This document shows, piece after piece, positions 54,856-63,438 of a stretch of DNA of 64,000 nucleotides. This DNA is from Bacteroidales bacterium. GTDB lineage: Bacteria; Bacteroidota; Bacteroidia; Bacteroidales; F082. Within the stretch, counting starts at the first letter, position 1. Every line of letters begins with the position of its first letter. The stretch lies in assembly GCA_023229135.1 (NCBI GenBank), contig JALNZT010000024.1, positions 1 through 64,000 of the forward strand. Reading direction: 5' to 3'. Made by a program: the position numbers and the translations under genes. Below the pieces are notes generated by a model. It made no database searches and had not been told where the DNA came from. It worked only from the letters and a program-made list of their open reading frames with translations.

Positions 54856-55567
54856 CTGGTACAGTGTAATAAATTTTCTGTTTTAACCCAATATGCAATT
54901 TATTAGGAGTGATTCGAAAGCTGTTTTAAAGCTTCTGAATATCATTGACTCTTGTTTTGCAAGGCAATTTATTTCCATATGATATGAAATTGATCTCATT
55001 TCAATACGTAGAACTCCTGATCAATCAAATGAACTACGGTTTGTTAGCGGTTTTTGTTTGTGAAATACAATTGTTGTAGATTTTTAAAAGCCATAGGTTT
55101 TAAGAATACAGGGAGTATAATGATGAGCAAATGTGATTCTTTTTCCACGAAATTCACAGACTCTTCTTTCATATTCATCAGTGTTATATGCAGGAAACTC
55201 ATTTATGCAACATTTTAGATCTTGGTATATCTAGAGTTCTGAAACTGTCAAGGCATAAAAAGAATAGCGCGCCACCAGCCCGCTCTGGATATCTTGCGTC
55301 TTTGCGCCGCAAACTGTAATCAAAAAAAGGCTAAAAAGTAAAAGATGTTTCATAATGATATAGTTTTGAGGTTTATAAAAATCAAAACTACACACAGAAC
55401 AAGCTTTAGATAGTAAGGTGTTGATCGTAGTTTGGCTGGGTGAAAATGGGCAAACTACAAGAATTTATCCCTGAAAAAACAGATAGTAACGAAGAGCAAG
55501 CAGCATTTTTTTTATTCCAGTGTCAAATTAAGCAGCATCTCAAACAACCTGGGGGATAGGGTTTACG
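54856..55567. other. Intergenic stretch with a minus-strand LamG-like gene remnant
   Basis: About 700 bp before leader repeat B. On the minus strand, 55353 to 55231 encodes a signal peptide followed by the opening of a LamG-like secreted protein: MKHLLLFSLFLITVCGAKTQ then DIQSGLVARYSF, and stops after 40 residues. GLVA-x-Y-x-F is a typical beginning of concanavalin-like LamG domains in Bacteroidota surface proteins, so this is likely a fragment. The remainder is AT-rich with no other recognisable gene or RNA. Confidence 0.5.
55231..55353 (-). pseudogene. Truncated secreted protein, LamG-like N-terminus
   Basis: Forty codons with a good signal peptide and the LamG-type opening SGLVARYSF, then an early stop. 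Complete relatives are several hundred residues long and T9SS-secreted, so almost the whole gene is missing. Confidence 0.45.
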
Positions 55568-55832
55568 GCAGCACCGAAACTACAAAGCTGGTGAAGTATT
55601 AAGCATGAACGAAGTTGTTTTGAACGTTTCTAAATTACATCAAACACTACCTTTTCCAGCATTATTTATCCTATTTAGGATTATATTTGTTTTTCAATTA
55701 GCTCAAAAACAAAGCAACAAAAATATATATAACTGACAAACAGCAACTTACCCCCCTCCACCTTAAAAGACCTGCGTATAGAGCAGATGTCAATCATGCC
55801 GGGGTTGCGGTTCTTGCAGTCAATTACAGTTT
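55568..55832 (+). promoter_or_regulatory. Leader repeat B: promoter plus conserved 5' leader, before the first beta-helix protein
   Basis: Near-identical to copy A over 264 bp. -7 box TATATTTG at 55682-55689; conserved element from 55726, ending in six C (55751-55756). The repeat ends only 21 bp before the ATG at 55854, so the leader is about 150-165 nt here. Copies A and B share their boundaries, beginning at GCAGCACCGAAAC and ending at CAATTACAGTTT. Confidence 0.75.
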
Positions 55833-55853
55833 AATAATTCTTAAAAGTTCTTG

Positions 55854-57434
55854 ATGAAAAAACTAATTTTACTATTCGTTTTTGCACTTCATTTATTTTC
55901 ACTTTATGCGCAAGATATATGGACTTCCTATATTTCAGATGATACAACCTGGACATCTGACACTATAAATGTCTATAACGATATCGTAGTTGAAAGCCAA
56001 GCTACATTATATATAAATCCAGGTGTTTTTGTGGAGTTTCAGGGAAATTATAGCCTGGATATATATGGTAAAATCAGAGCAATAGGAACCTGCAACGATT
56101 CAATAATTTTTACTATTAACGACCATACTTCTTTTGGTGATACAACAACTATAGATGGTGGATGGGGTGGTATCAGGTTTTTTGACAATAGTGCCGACAC
56201 ATCTATTTTCAACTATTGTAGGTTTTCTTATGGTAAAGCTGTTGTTCCCGGCACATTTTGGGGTGATCCCAACAACCAGGATAATAAGGGTGGTGCAATA
56301 TCTGCTTTTGGCTATTCATTTTTGGAAATTAGTAATTCCAGTTTCTACAAGAATCGTGCAAATTATTCAGGAGGTGGTATTAATGTAAAAAATTGTCTAT
56401 CTATTAAATTAATTAACAATACCTTTAAATATAATGAAGTATATTTCTCAGGTGGAGGGGCTTGTATAAAAAATACCAGTTCTTCATTAATTACTGGAAA
56501 TAGATTTGTTCTAAATATTGCCTTTTATACGAGTAGCACTGGTTTTTCAGGTGGTGCAGGGGGTGGTTTGTCCGTTTATTGCAATTCCAATATTTATAAT
56601 AATAAATTTTTTAATAATAGATCAGTTAATGGCGCATTATATGAAAGTTCAGCATATTCTTTAATTTATAATAATATTGTCGCAAACAACAGAGGCCCTG
56701 GATTTTTTGGCGGATCCACAAATAGCGTGTCTAAGCTCATTAATAATACTATCGTAAACAATTTGAACAGTGATCCTTTTGGATGCGGGATCTATTTTTT
56801 TAGCAAGTATATGATTATGAGAAACAATATTGTATATGGAAACAATTCGACATGGACTTCGCAAGACCCTATCCAAGCATACTCCCCTGACCCAATAACC
56901 GCAGATTTTGCCTATTCTTGTAACCCAGATGGCTACCCGGGAGAAGGTAATATTATTGACAACCCGCAATTTACAAACCCTACCGATGACACCGGGCCAG
57001 AATATGATGGAACTGCTGCCGATTGGTCACTGTTAGATGATTCACCTGCTATCAATAGTGGCACGCCGGATACCACCGGCCTCAACCTGCCCGAGACAGA
57101 TATTCTTGGCAACCCACGTGTTTTTGGTGGGCGTGTGGATATTGGAGCTTATGAAAACCAAAACGTTTGGGTAAAGATCAATGATTCACCGGTATATAAT
57201 ACCGTAAAACTTTATCCTAATCCCGGAAACGAACGAATGGTTATCGAAATTCTTTCCGGCATGGAAGGTGCTGAAATAGAAATTGTTGATAGCCAGGGAA
57301 AAGTGTGTATGCACGAAGAAATTCAGCATAGCCCTATGGTGTTGTATCCCCATAATTTGGTTGCTGGTATTTATTTCTACCGCGTTTACAACGAAACTGG
57401 AATCCTGCAAAGTGGGAAGTGGGTGAAAAGGTGA
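55854..57434 (+). CDS. Secreted right-handed beta-helix protein with T9SS type A sorting domain (paralogue 1)
   Basis: 526 aa from the ATG at 55854. Signal peptide KKLILLFVFALHLFSLYAQ. Residues 40-380 show repeated short strands with Asn ladders (SLIYNNIVANNRGPG, SKLINNTIVNNLNSD), a pectate-lyase-like parallel beta-helix. A choice-of-anchor Q type junction (DDSPAINSGTPDTTGLNLP, RVFGGRVDIGAYENQ) leads to the C-terminal sorting domain starting VKLYPNPGNERMVIEIL and ending SGKWVKR. The last ~130 residues are almost identical to the two paralogues downstream, whereas the N-terminal part has diverged. Likely a cell-surface protein; ligand or enzyme activity not evident. Confidence 0.88.
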   Translation: MKKLILLFVFALHLFSLYAQDIWTSYISDDTTWTSDTINVYNDIVVESQATLYINPGVFVEFQGNYSLDIYGKIRAIGTCNDSIIFTINDHTSFGDTTTIDGGWGGIRFFDNSADTSIFNYCRFSYGKAVVPGTFWGDPNNQDNKGGAISAFGYSFLEISNSSFYKNRANYSGGGINVKNCLSIKLINNTFKYNEVYFSGGGACIKNTSSSLITGNRFVLNIAFYTSSTGFSGGAGGGLSVYCNSNIYNNKFFNNRSVNGALYESSAYSLIYNNIVANNRGPGFFGGSTNSVSKLINNTIVNNLNSDPFGCGIYFFSKYMIMRNNIVYGNNSTWTSQDPIQAYSPDPITADFAYSCNPDGYPGEGNIIDNPQFTNPTDDTGPEYDGTAADWSLLDDSPAINSGTPDTTGLNLPETDILGNPRVFGGRVDIGAYENQNVWVKINDSPVYNTVKLYPNPGNERMVIEILSGMEGAEIEIVDSQGKVCMHEEIQHSPMVLYPHNLVAGIYFYRVYNETGILQSGKWVKR

Positions 57435-57548
57435 GAATGGGAGACCCCGCTGGGGTCTTAGGTTTTAGTTTGCTGTTTTCCACCCGGATAAATCCGGGCG
57501 TTATGCACAGGGAAGCCTTACAGGCTTTTGCTGTGCAGAGCGTATAAG
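57435..57548 (+). repeat. Hairpin-rich intergenic element
   Basis: Three stacked hairpins: AGACCCC-gct-GGGGTCT (57442-57458), CCCGGAT-aa-ATCCGGG (57483-57498), and a nested stem GCACAG/CTGTGC enclosing AAGCCT/AGGCTT (57505-57536). The GC content is well above that of the surroundings. Such elements recur between genes in Bacteroidota genomes. It lies right after paralogue 1 and may end its transcript. Confidence 0.6.
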
Positions 57549-57904
57549 TTTAAAAAATAAAAAGGTTCTTCCAATTTTCTATTTATTCAAAAAAACTTTT
57601 TATATTTACCGAAAATTAACAACCAAGGTTCCACCTTTAGCACCTAACTTTTATGGCGTATATGATTGATAATAAGCGATTTACCCCCCCCTACTAAGGC
57701 TTGCTGTTTATTGCGTTTATCTTCTCACAGCCCTTTACAATCTTGTCCTCTTTTTTACTACCAAATACATCTTCAAACTTGGCAAAAATAAATTCGTAAT
57801 ATTTAGGCTACATGAGGGTTTCTTTATGTAGCTGACAACCAATGTATAAATTAAATAAAAACGAGTTTTTAACGATTAGGTTTATACTTTTCAATTCACC
57901 TATT
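57549..57904 (+). promoter_or_regulatory. Leader repeat C: promoter and structured leader of paralogue 2
   Basis: Matches leader D over its whole length and shares with A and B the core element. -7 box TATATTTA at 57601-57608; the conserved element starts at 57659 with TATATGATTGATAATAAGCG and ends in eight C (57684-57691). A stem-loop GGCTACAT...ATGTAGCT (57806-57833) follows, 71 bp before the ATG at 57905. An upstream in-frame ATG at 57842 is in the leader and lacks an equivalent in D. Confidence 0.75.
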
Positions 57905-59506
57905 ATGAAAAAATATATAACACTACTTCTTTTCCTACCTTTCTTAACTATTGCTTCTCCGCTTCTCCAAGCTCAAACCGACACCATAATATGGTCAGGC
58001 AATATTGAACTAAATGCCGATCAGTTTTTCACTCAGCAACAAACCTTGAAAGTGCTTCCGGGAACGATAGTAACTGCCACAGGCCCCTATAAAATTGAAA
58101 TCAGGGGAAATATTATTGTCGAAGGAACTTTCGAAAATCCAATTCTTTTCACTGCGGCAGATACAACAGGCTTGTACGATTCGGCATCCGTTGCCGGTGG
58201 TTGGCATGGCATTCATTTGCTTGATAACCCAAATGGAGAAGCTCATTTCAAATATTGTACTTTCGAATATGGTAAGGCAAATATACCTGGGTCGTGGTTT
58301 GAAGATCAGGGTGATATTGATAATTTGGAAGGTAATCAGGGAGGTGCTTTTAGAATTACCGAATATCAAAATATTACGTTTGACCATTGTAATTTTTACA
58401 ATAATTATGCCCGAACAAAAGGAGGTGCCATGTATTGCAGAAATGCACATGACCTTATTTTCACTAACTGTGATTTTACGCATAACAAAGTTTTGGTTGA
58501 TGGTGGTGCTATTTATTATTATGAATATATTTACAATTTACTGATTGAACATTGTGTTTTTAAACGCAATATGGCCTGGTCAGTAACTTCGACAGGTAGT
58601 ATTTTTAGCAATGGGGCAACGTTGTATATATCATCACCGGGTCCTCCTGAAACTCAATTTTTGATAAAAAACAACTATTTTTACAACAATACTTCTTTAT
58701 CTATATTATCACTTGCCAACAGAAAATCATTTGTTGTTAATAATTTATTTACAAATAATTTCAGTAGAATAGTGGTAATATTCAGTATGTTACAGAGTGA
58801 GCATTTTGCTTATAATAATATTATTGCAAACAATTATTACAATAATACTGGGATACCGGGGGTTGTTAGTTATTCGAGGCAATTACATTTCTATAATAAT
58901 ATTTTGTGGAATAATTTCAGTGAAGATATTGCGGAAGATGATTTAGCGCTTGTTTGGTTGTCATTGCCTCCTGATGTACAAAACTGTTTAGTGTGGGAAG
59001 GCCGTATTGATGGCGAAAATACAATTAAAAAAGACCCCTTATTTGCGAATCCTGCACCCGGTTATGGCCCTGATTATAATGGTTGGGAATACGACTGGTC
59101 CTTATTAGACGATTCGCCAGCCATCAATACCGGTACACCCGATACCACAGGCCTCAACCTGCCTGCTTTTGATTTGGCCGGTAACCCGCGTGTTTTTGGT
59201 GGGCGTGTGGATATAGGAGCTTATGAAAACCAAAACATTTGGGTAAAGATCAATGATTCACCGGTATATAATACCATCAAACTTTATCCCAACCCTGGAA
59301 ACGAACGAATGGTTATCGAAATTCTACCCGGCATGGAAGGTGCTGAAATAGAGATTGTTGATAGCCAGGGAAAAGTGTGTATGCACGAAGAAATTCAGCA
59401 TAGCCCAATGGTGTTGTATCCCCATAATTTGGTTGCTGGTATTTATTTCTACCGCGTTTACAACGAAACTGGAATCCTGCAAAGTGGGAAATGGGTGAAA
59501 AGATAA
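57905..59506 (+). CDS. Secreted beta-helix protein with T9SS sorting domain (paralogue 2)
   Basis: 533 aa from the ATG at 57905, chosen because the next paralogue starts at exactly this point (MKKYITLLLFLPFLTIASPL); an ATG at 57842 is not conserved. The mature protein has a beta-helix (about 45-380), e.g. FKYCTFEYGKANIPGSWF, ITFDHCNFYNNYARTKGGA and LIFTNCDFTHNKVLVDGGAI. The Q-type junction and sorting domain (IKLYPNPGNERMVIEIL, ending SGKWVKR) match the other two. It is one half of a 2.02-kb tandem duplication with paralogue 3. A carbohydrate-binding or surface-layer role is possible but unproven. Confidence 0.9.
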   Translation: MKKYITLLLFLPFLTIASPLLQAQTDTIIWSGNIELNADQFFTQQQTLKVLPGTIVTATGPYKIEIRGNIIVEGTFENPILFTAADTTGLYDSASVAGGWHGIHLLDNPNGEAHFKYCTFEYGKANIPGSWFEDQGDIDNLEGNQGGAFRITEYQNITFDHCNFYNNYARTKGGAMYCRNAHDLIFTNCDFTHNKVLVDGGAIYYYEYIYNLLIEHCVFKRNMAWSVTSTGSIFSNGATLYISSPGPPETQFLIKNNYFYNNTSLSILSLANRKSFVVNNLFTNNFSRIVVIFSMLQSEHFAYNNIIANNYYNNTGIPGVVSYSRQLHFYNNILWNNFSEDIAEDDLALVWLSLPPDVQNCLVWEGRIDGENTIKKDPLFANPAPGYGPDYNGWEYDWSLLDDSPAINTGTPDTTGLNLPAFDLAGNPRVFGGRVDIGAYENQNIWVKINDSPVYNTIKLYPNPGNERMVIEILPGMEGAEIEIVDSQGKVCMHEEIQHSPMVLYPHNLVAGIYFYRVYNETGILQSGKWVKR

Positions 59507-59568
59507 ATGATGAACGATGGGTTTGTGCCATTCATTTACAATGTTTTCTGCAAGTCTGTGGCTTAATT
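59507..59568 (+). other. Short spacer after paralogue 2
   Basis: 62 bp with no terminator-like hairpin that I can see. Transcription of paralogue 2 may run into leader D. Confidence 0.5.
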
Positions 59569-59923
59569 TTTAAAAAATAAAAGTTTTTTTGAATTGCTTA
59601 TTTATTCAAAAATCCTTTTTATATTTGGCAAAGAATTAACAATCAAAGTTCACCTTTAGCACTCAACTCTTTATGACGTATATTATTGATAATAAGCGAC
59701 TTAGCCCCCCTCCCTATTAAGGATTTCCGTTTGTTACAGTTATCTTCTGATAGCCCTTTACAATCTTGTTCTCTATTTTACCACCAAATACATCTTCATA
59801 CTTGGCAAGAATAAATTCGTAATACCTAGGCTACATGAGGTTTCCTTCATGTAGCCGACAACCAAACTTTTTAATAAAAACGAGTTTTTAACGATTAGGT
59901 TTATACTTTTCAATTCACCTATT
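59569..59923 (+). promoter_or_regulatory. Leader repeat D: promoter and structured leader of paralogue 3
   Basis: -7 box TATATTTG (59620-59627). Conserved element from 59679 (TATATTATTGATAATAAGCG) ending in six C (59705-59710). The late stem-loop is perfect here: GGCTACATGAGG (59829-59840) with CCTTCATGTAGCC (59844-59856). Its differences from copy C mostly keep pairing (a G-U in C becomes G-C in D at the stem base). The ATG follows 67 bp later at 59924. Confidence 0.75.
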
Positions 59924-61525
59924 ATGAAAAAATATATAACACTACTTCTTTTCCTACCTTTCTTAACTATTGCTTCTCCGCTTCTCCAAGCTCAGACCGA
60001 CACCATAATATGGTCAGGTAATATCGAATTGAATGCCGATCAGTTTTTCACCCAGCAACAAACCTTGAAAGTGCTTCCGGGAACGATAGTAACTGCCACA
60101 GGCCCCTATAAAATAGAAATCAGGGGAAATATTATCGCCGAAGGAACGTATGAAAATCCAATTCTTTTCACTGCGGCCGATACAACAGGCTTGTGCGATT
60201 CGGCCACTATTGCTGGCGGCTGGCACGGCTTTCATTTACTTGACAACCCCAATGGAGAAGCTCATTTTAAACATTGTACTTTCGAATACGGTAAGGCAAA
60301 TGTGCCGGGTTCGTGGTTTGGCTCTGAGGGGAATTCTGATAACTTGGAAGGCAACCAGGGAGGGGCTTTTAGGATTACCGAATATCAAAATATTACGTTC
60401 GGCAATTGTAATTTTTACAATAATTATGCCCGAACAAGTGGAGGTGCCATATATTGCAGGAATGCTCATGATCTTATTATCACTAACTGTGATTTTACGC
60501 AGAATAAGGTCTTGGTTGAGGGAGGTGCCATTTACTATTACGATTATATATACAACTTACTGATTGAACATTGTGTTTTTAAGCGCAATATGGCCTGGTC
60601 AGTAACTTCGACAGGTAGTATTTTTAGCCATGGTGCAGCACTATATATAACCTCACCCGGCCCTCCTGAAACTCAATTTTCAATAAGAAACAACTATTTT
60701 TTCAACAATAAGTCCTTAACTACACTTGCACTTCACAACATAAAATCATCTGTTGTTAATAATGTATTTACAAATAACTTCAATATATCAACATTAAGTT
60801 TTGGTTTGTTACAGAGTGAACATTTTGCTTATAATAATACTATTGCAAACAATTATTACAATAATACCGGGATACCCGGGGTTAGTAGTTATTCAAGACA
60901 ATTGCATTTCTATAATAATATTTTGTGGAATAATTTCAGTGAAAATATTGCCGAAGATGACTTAGCCCTTGTTTGGTTGTCATTGCCTCCGGATGTACAA
61001 AATTGTTTGGTATGGGAAGCTCGTATTGATGGGGAAAATATCATTAAGGAAGACCCCTTATTTGCTAATCCTGCACCCGGTTATGGCCTCGATTATAACG
61101 GCTGGGAATATGACTGGTCCTTATTAGACGATTCGCCGGCAATCAATAGCGGCACACCCGATACTACAGGCCTCAACCTGCCTGCTTTTGATTTGGCCGG
61201 TAACCCGCGTGTTTTTGGTGGTCGCGTGGATATTGGAGCTTATGAAAATCAAGTTATTTATGTAAAAATCAATGATTCACCGGTATATAATACCATAAAA
61301 CTTTACCCCAACCCCGGAAACGAACGAATGGTTATTGAGATTTTACCTGGCATGGAAGGTGCTGAAATAGAAATTGTTGATGGCCAGGGAAAAGTGTGTA
61401 TGCACGAAGAAATCCGACATAGCCCTATGGTTTTGTTCCCTGATAAATTGGCTGCAGGTATTTATTTCTATCGCGTTTTCAACGAAACTGGAATCCTGCA
61501 AAGCGGGAAGTGGGTGAAAAAATAA
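59924..61525 (+). CDS. Secreted beta-helix protein with T9SS sorting domain (paralogue 3)
   Basis: 533 aa, near-identical to paralogue 2 across the whole chain, including the signal peptide KKYITLLLFLPFLTIASPL and the sorting domain (IKLYPNPGNERMVIEIL, ending SGKWVKK). Differences are concentrated in the middle of the helix (about residues 230-300: FFNNKSLTTLALHNIKSSVV against FYNNTSLSILSLANRKSFVV) and in the last 60 residues. Second half of the tandem duplication. A strong terminator is shared with sppA. Confidence 0.9.
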   Translation: MKKYITLLLFLPFLTIASPLLQAQTDTIIWSGNIELNADQFFTQQQTLKVLPGTIVTATGPYKIEIRGNIIAEGTYENPILFTAADTTGLCDSATIAGGWHGFHLLDNPNGEAHFKHCTFEYGKANVPGSWFGSEGNSDNLEGNQGGAFRITEYQNITFGNCNFYNNYARTSGGAIYCRNAHDLIITNCDFTQNKVLVEGGAIYYYDYIYNLLIEHCVFKRNMAWSVTSTGSIFSHGAALYITSPGPPETQFSIRNNYFFNNKSLTTLALHNIKSSVVNNVFTNNFNISTLSFGLLQSEHFAYNNTIANNYYNNTGIPGVSSYSRQLHFYNNILWNNFSENIAEDDLALVWLSLPPDVQNCLVWEARIDGENIIKEDPLFANPAPGYGLDYNGWEYDWSLLDDSPAINSGTPDTTGLNLPAFDLAGNPRVFGGRVDIGAYENQVIYVKINDSPVYNTIKLYPNPGNERMVIEILPGMEGAEIEIVDGQGKVCMHEEIRHSPMVLFPDKLAAGIYFYRVFNETGILQSGKWVKK

Positions 61526-61601
61526 AACTTGACATTAAAACCACAACATAAAATAACATGCTGTGGCTATTTCTACAAAAAACGTCATGGTTCAGGATAT
61601 T

Positions 61602-61635
61602 AAAAAAGCAGTGCGGAAACCCACACTGCTTTTTT
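61602..61635. terminator. Bidirectional terminator between paralogue 3 and sppA
   Basis: AAAAAAGCAGTGCGG pairs with CCACACTGCTTTTTT around AAAC, with one mismatch. A run on one side and T run on the other make it usable from both directions between convergent genes. Confidence 0.85.
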
Positions 61636-61656
61636 ATTTCAAGGTTTTTCAAAAAC

Positions 61657-63438
61657 CTATTCAATCGTAAAATAGAATGGCAACCTGGCTTGAACGCCTT
61701 TCATATTAGCCATTTTCTCCATATATTCTAAGTAAGAATAATAAGTTCCAAGCTCTTGTTTGAGCATGGTTCTGGCGCGCGTTTGTCCTGACATTTCTTC
61801 AATAATTTGTTGGAAAGGATCTTTCTGCTCGGGCAGACCATACAAGCGGTAGTCATCGCCCAGGCTTGCTTTCTCGGCTGCCATTTGAATAGCATCTTCA
61901 ATGCCGCCTAAGCCATCAACCAAACCAATTTCAAGCGCATCTTTTCCTGTCCACACGCGGCCCTGACCAATGCTATCCACATAAGTTTGGCGCAAGTTGC
62001 GGCTATCAGCAACCAATTTCGTAAAGTCGTTATAAATTTCTACTACGCCATCCTGAATTTTTTTACGCTGAAAGGAGCTAAGTGGTTCCATCACATCGAT
62101 AAAGTCCGCATTATCATTGGTCATGGCTTTGTCAAAGGTTATTCCCAACTTATTTTCAAACATTTTTCCCATATAGGGAATCACGCCAAACACGCCAATA
62201 GAACCGGTTATGGTGTTAGGTTCGGCAAAAATATAATCGGCATTGGTCGAAATCCAATAACCACCAGAAGCAGCCACATCGCCCATAGAAACGATAAAAG
62301 GTTTTTCGGCTTTGGCCAATTCTACTTCGCGCCTGATGGTTTCGGAAGCCAACGCACTTCCGCCAGGTGAGTTAACACGCATCACGATGGCTTTCACTTT
62401 GTCGTCTTCGCGGGCTTTGCGAATGGCACGCGAGATACCTTCGGAACCAATGGCCGATTCTGAACCTTCGCCACCACTGATTTCGCCAATGGCATAAATA
62501 ACAGCTAACTTATTGCGGCTGAGCGTTTTTCCTTCGCCCACTTTGGCGTTGGTGTATTTTGCAATGCTCACCGATTGGATTTTATCGTCTTCGGCAGTGC
62601 CAAGTTTTTCGCGCAAAATCGTCAACATCTCATCTTTATACACCAGCTTATCGACTATGCGATGTTCCAAAGCTTTTTCAGCATTCTCAAGCAGCAATTC
62701 ATCGGCAATACGATTCAGCTCAAGCACCTCAATACCACGGCTTTGGCTAATGCCAGCAAGCATTTCGCTCCAGGCCGAATTGAGTAATGTTTCCATCTGT
62801 TCGCGGTTGGCTTCACTCATTTTGTCGTACATCAAAGGCTCAACCGCACTTTTAAATTTGTTGTCGGGGCCGCGAATAATCTGCGCTTCCACTTCCAGTT
62901 TTTCAAGGGTTCCTTTCAGGAAAGCAATTTGAGACATTAAGCCTTTGAACATCACTCCACCTTCGGGATTGAGGTAAACCTGATCGGCAACACTGGCCAT
63001 ATAATATGCACCCTGACTATATGCCTCGGAATAAGCAAAGACAAATTTTCCGGAAGCCTTAAACTGAATCAGTTTCTGGCGGATTTCCTGAATAGTAGCC
63101 ATACCAGCGCCAATCTCAGACAGATCAAGGTAAATACCTTCAATATTCGGATCGGCTTCCGCTTTCTCGATATTCTTCAAAATATCGTCTAATCCTAACA
63201 TTTGAATGGGTTTGAAGTTCGCAAAATCGAAATTTTCGAAGGGGTTTTTCGGACTGCGATCCAGGATAGGCTTGTCGAATTTCGCCACCAAAATAGTCTG
63301 CGGCTTTAGCTTTACCTGCTCGCTATCAGCCATTGAAACCAATGCACTGATAGTACCTACCAGTATAAATAACAGGAGCAAAAGGGTTAAAAGTGTGCCT
63401 ACGAAAGAGGCAAACATAAACTTGAAAAATTGTTTCAT
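61657..63438 (-). CDS. sppA: Signal peptide peptidase SppA, long (67K) type
   Basis: 593-aa membrane-bound serine peptidase that degrades signal peptides. One N-terminal membrane segment (LLTLLLLLFILVGTISALVS). The two tandem ClpP-like domains are present. The catalytic lysine lies in the first, in NKFKSAVEPLMYDKM (about residue 215), and the catalytic serine in the second, in GDVAASGGYWISTNA (about 395), with the usual MRVNSPGGSALASETI segment before it. This is the long form as in E. coli. Confidence 0.95.
   Translation of the reverse strand: MKQFFKFMFASFVGTLLTLLLLLFILVGTISALVSMADSEQVKLKPQTILVAKFDKPILDRSPKNPFENFDFANFKPIQMLGLDDILKNIEKAEADPNIEGIYLDLSEIGAGMATIQEIRQKLIQFKASGKFVFAYSEAYSQGAYYMASVADQVYLNPEGGVMFKGLMSQIAFLKGTLEKLEVEAQIIRGPDNKFKSAVEPLMYDKMSEANREQMETLLNSAWSEMLAGISQSRGIEVLELNRIADELLLENAEKALEHRIVDKLVYKDEMLTILREKLGTAEDDKIQSVSIAKYTNAKVGEGKTLSRNKLAVIYAIGEISGGEGSESAIGSEGISRAIRKAREDDKVKAIVMRVNSPGGSALASETIRREVELAKAEKPFIVSMGDVAASGGYWISTNADYIFAEPNTITGSIGVFGVIPYMGKMFENKLGITFDKAMTNDNADFIDVMEPLSSFQRKKIQDGVVEIYNDFTKLVADSRNLRQTYVDSIGQGRVWTGKDALEIGLVDGLGGIEDAIQMAAEKASLGDDYRLYGLPEQKDPFQQIIEEMSGQTRARTMLKQELGTYYSYLEYMEKMANMKGVQARLPFYFTIE

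Noticed and set aside
57842..57904. N-terminal extension of paralogue 2
   Set aside because: The extra ATG is not conserved in the duplicate and would put residues before the signal peptide.
58010..58483. 157-aa ORF opposite paralogue 2, with a similar one opposite paralogue 3 split into 60014-60235 and 60236-60469
   Set aside because: Antisense frames that do not stay intact between the two copies, so not selected as protein.
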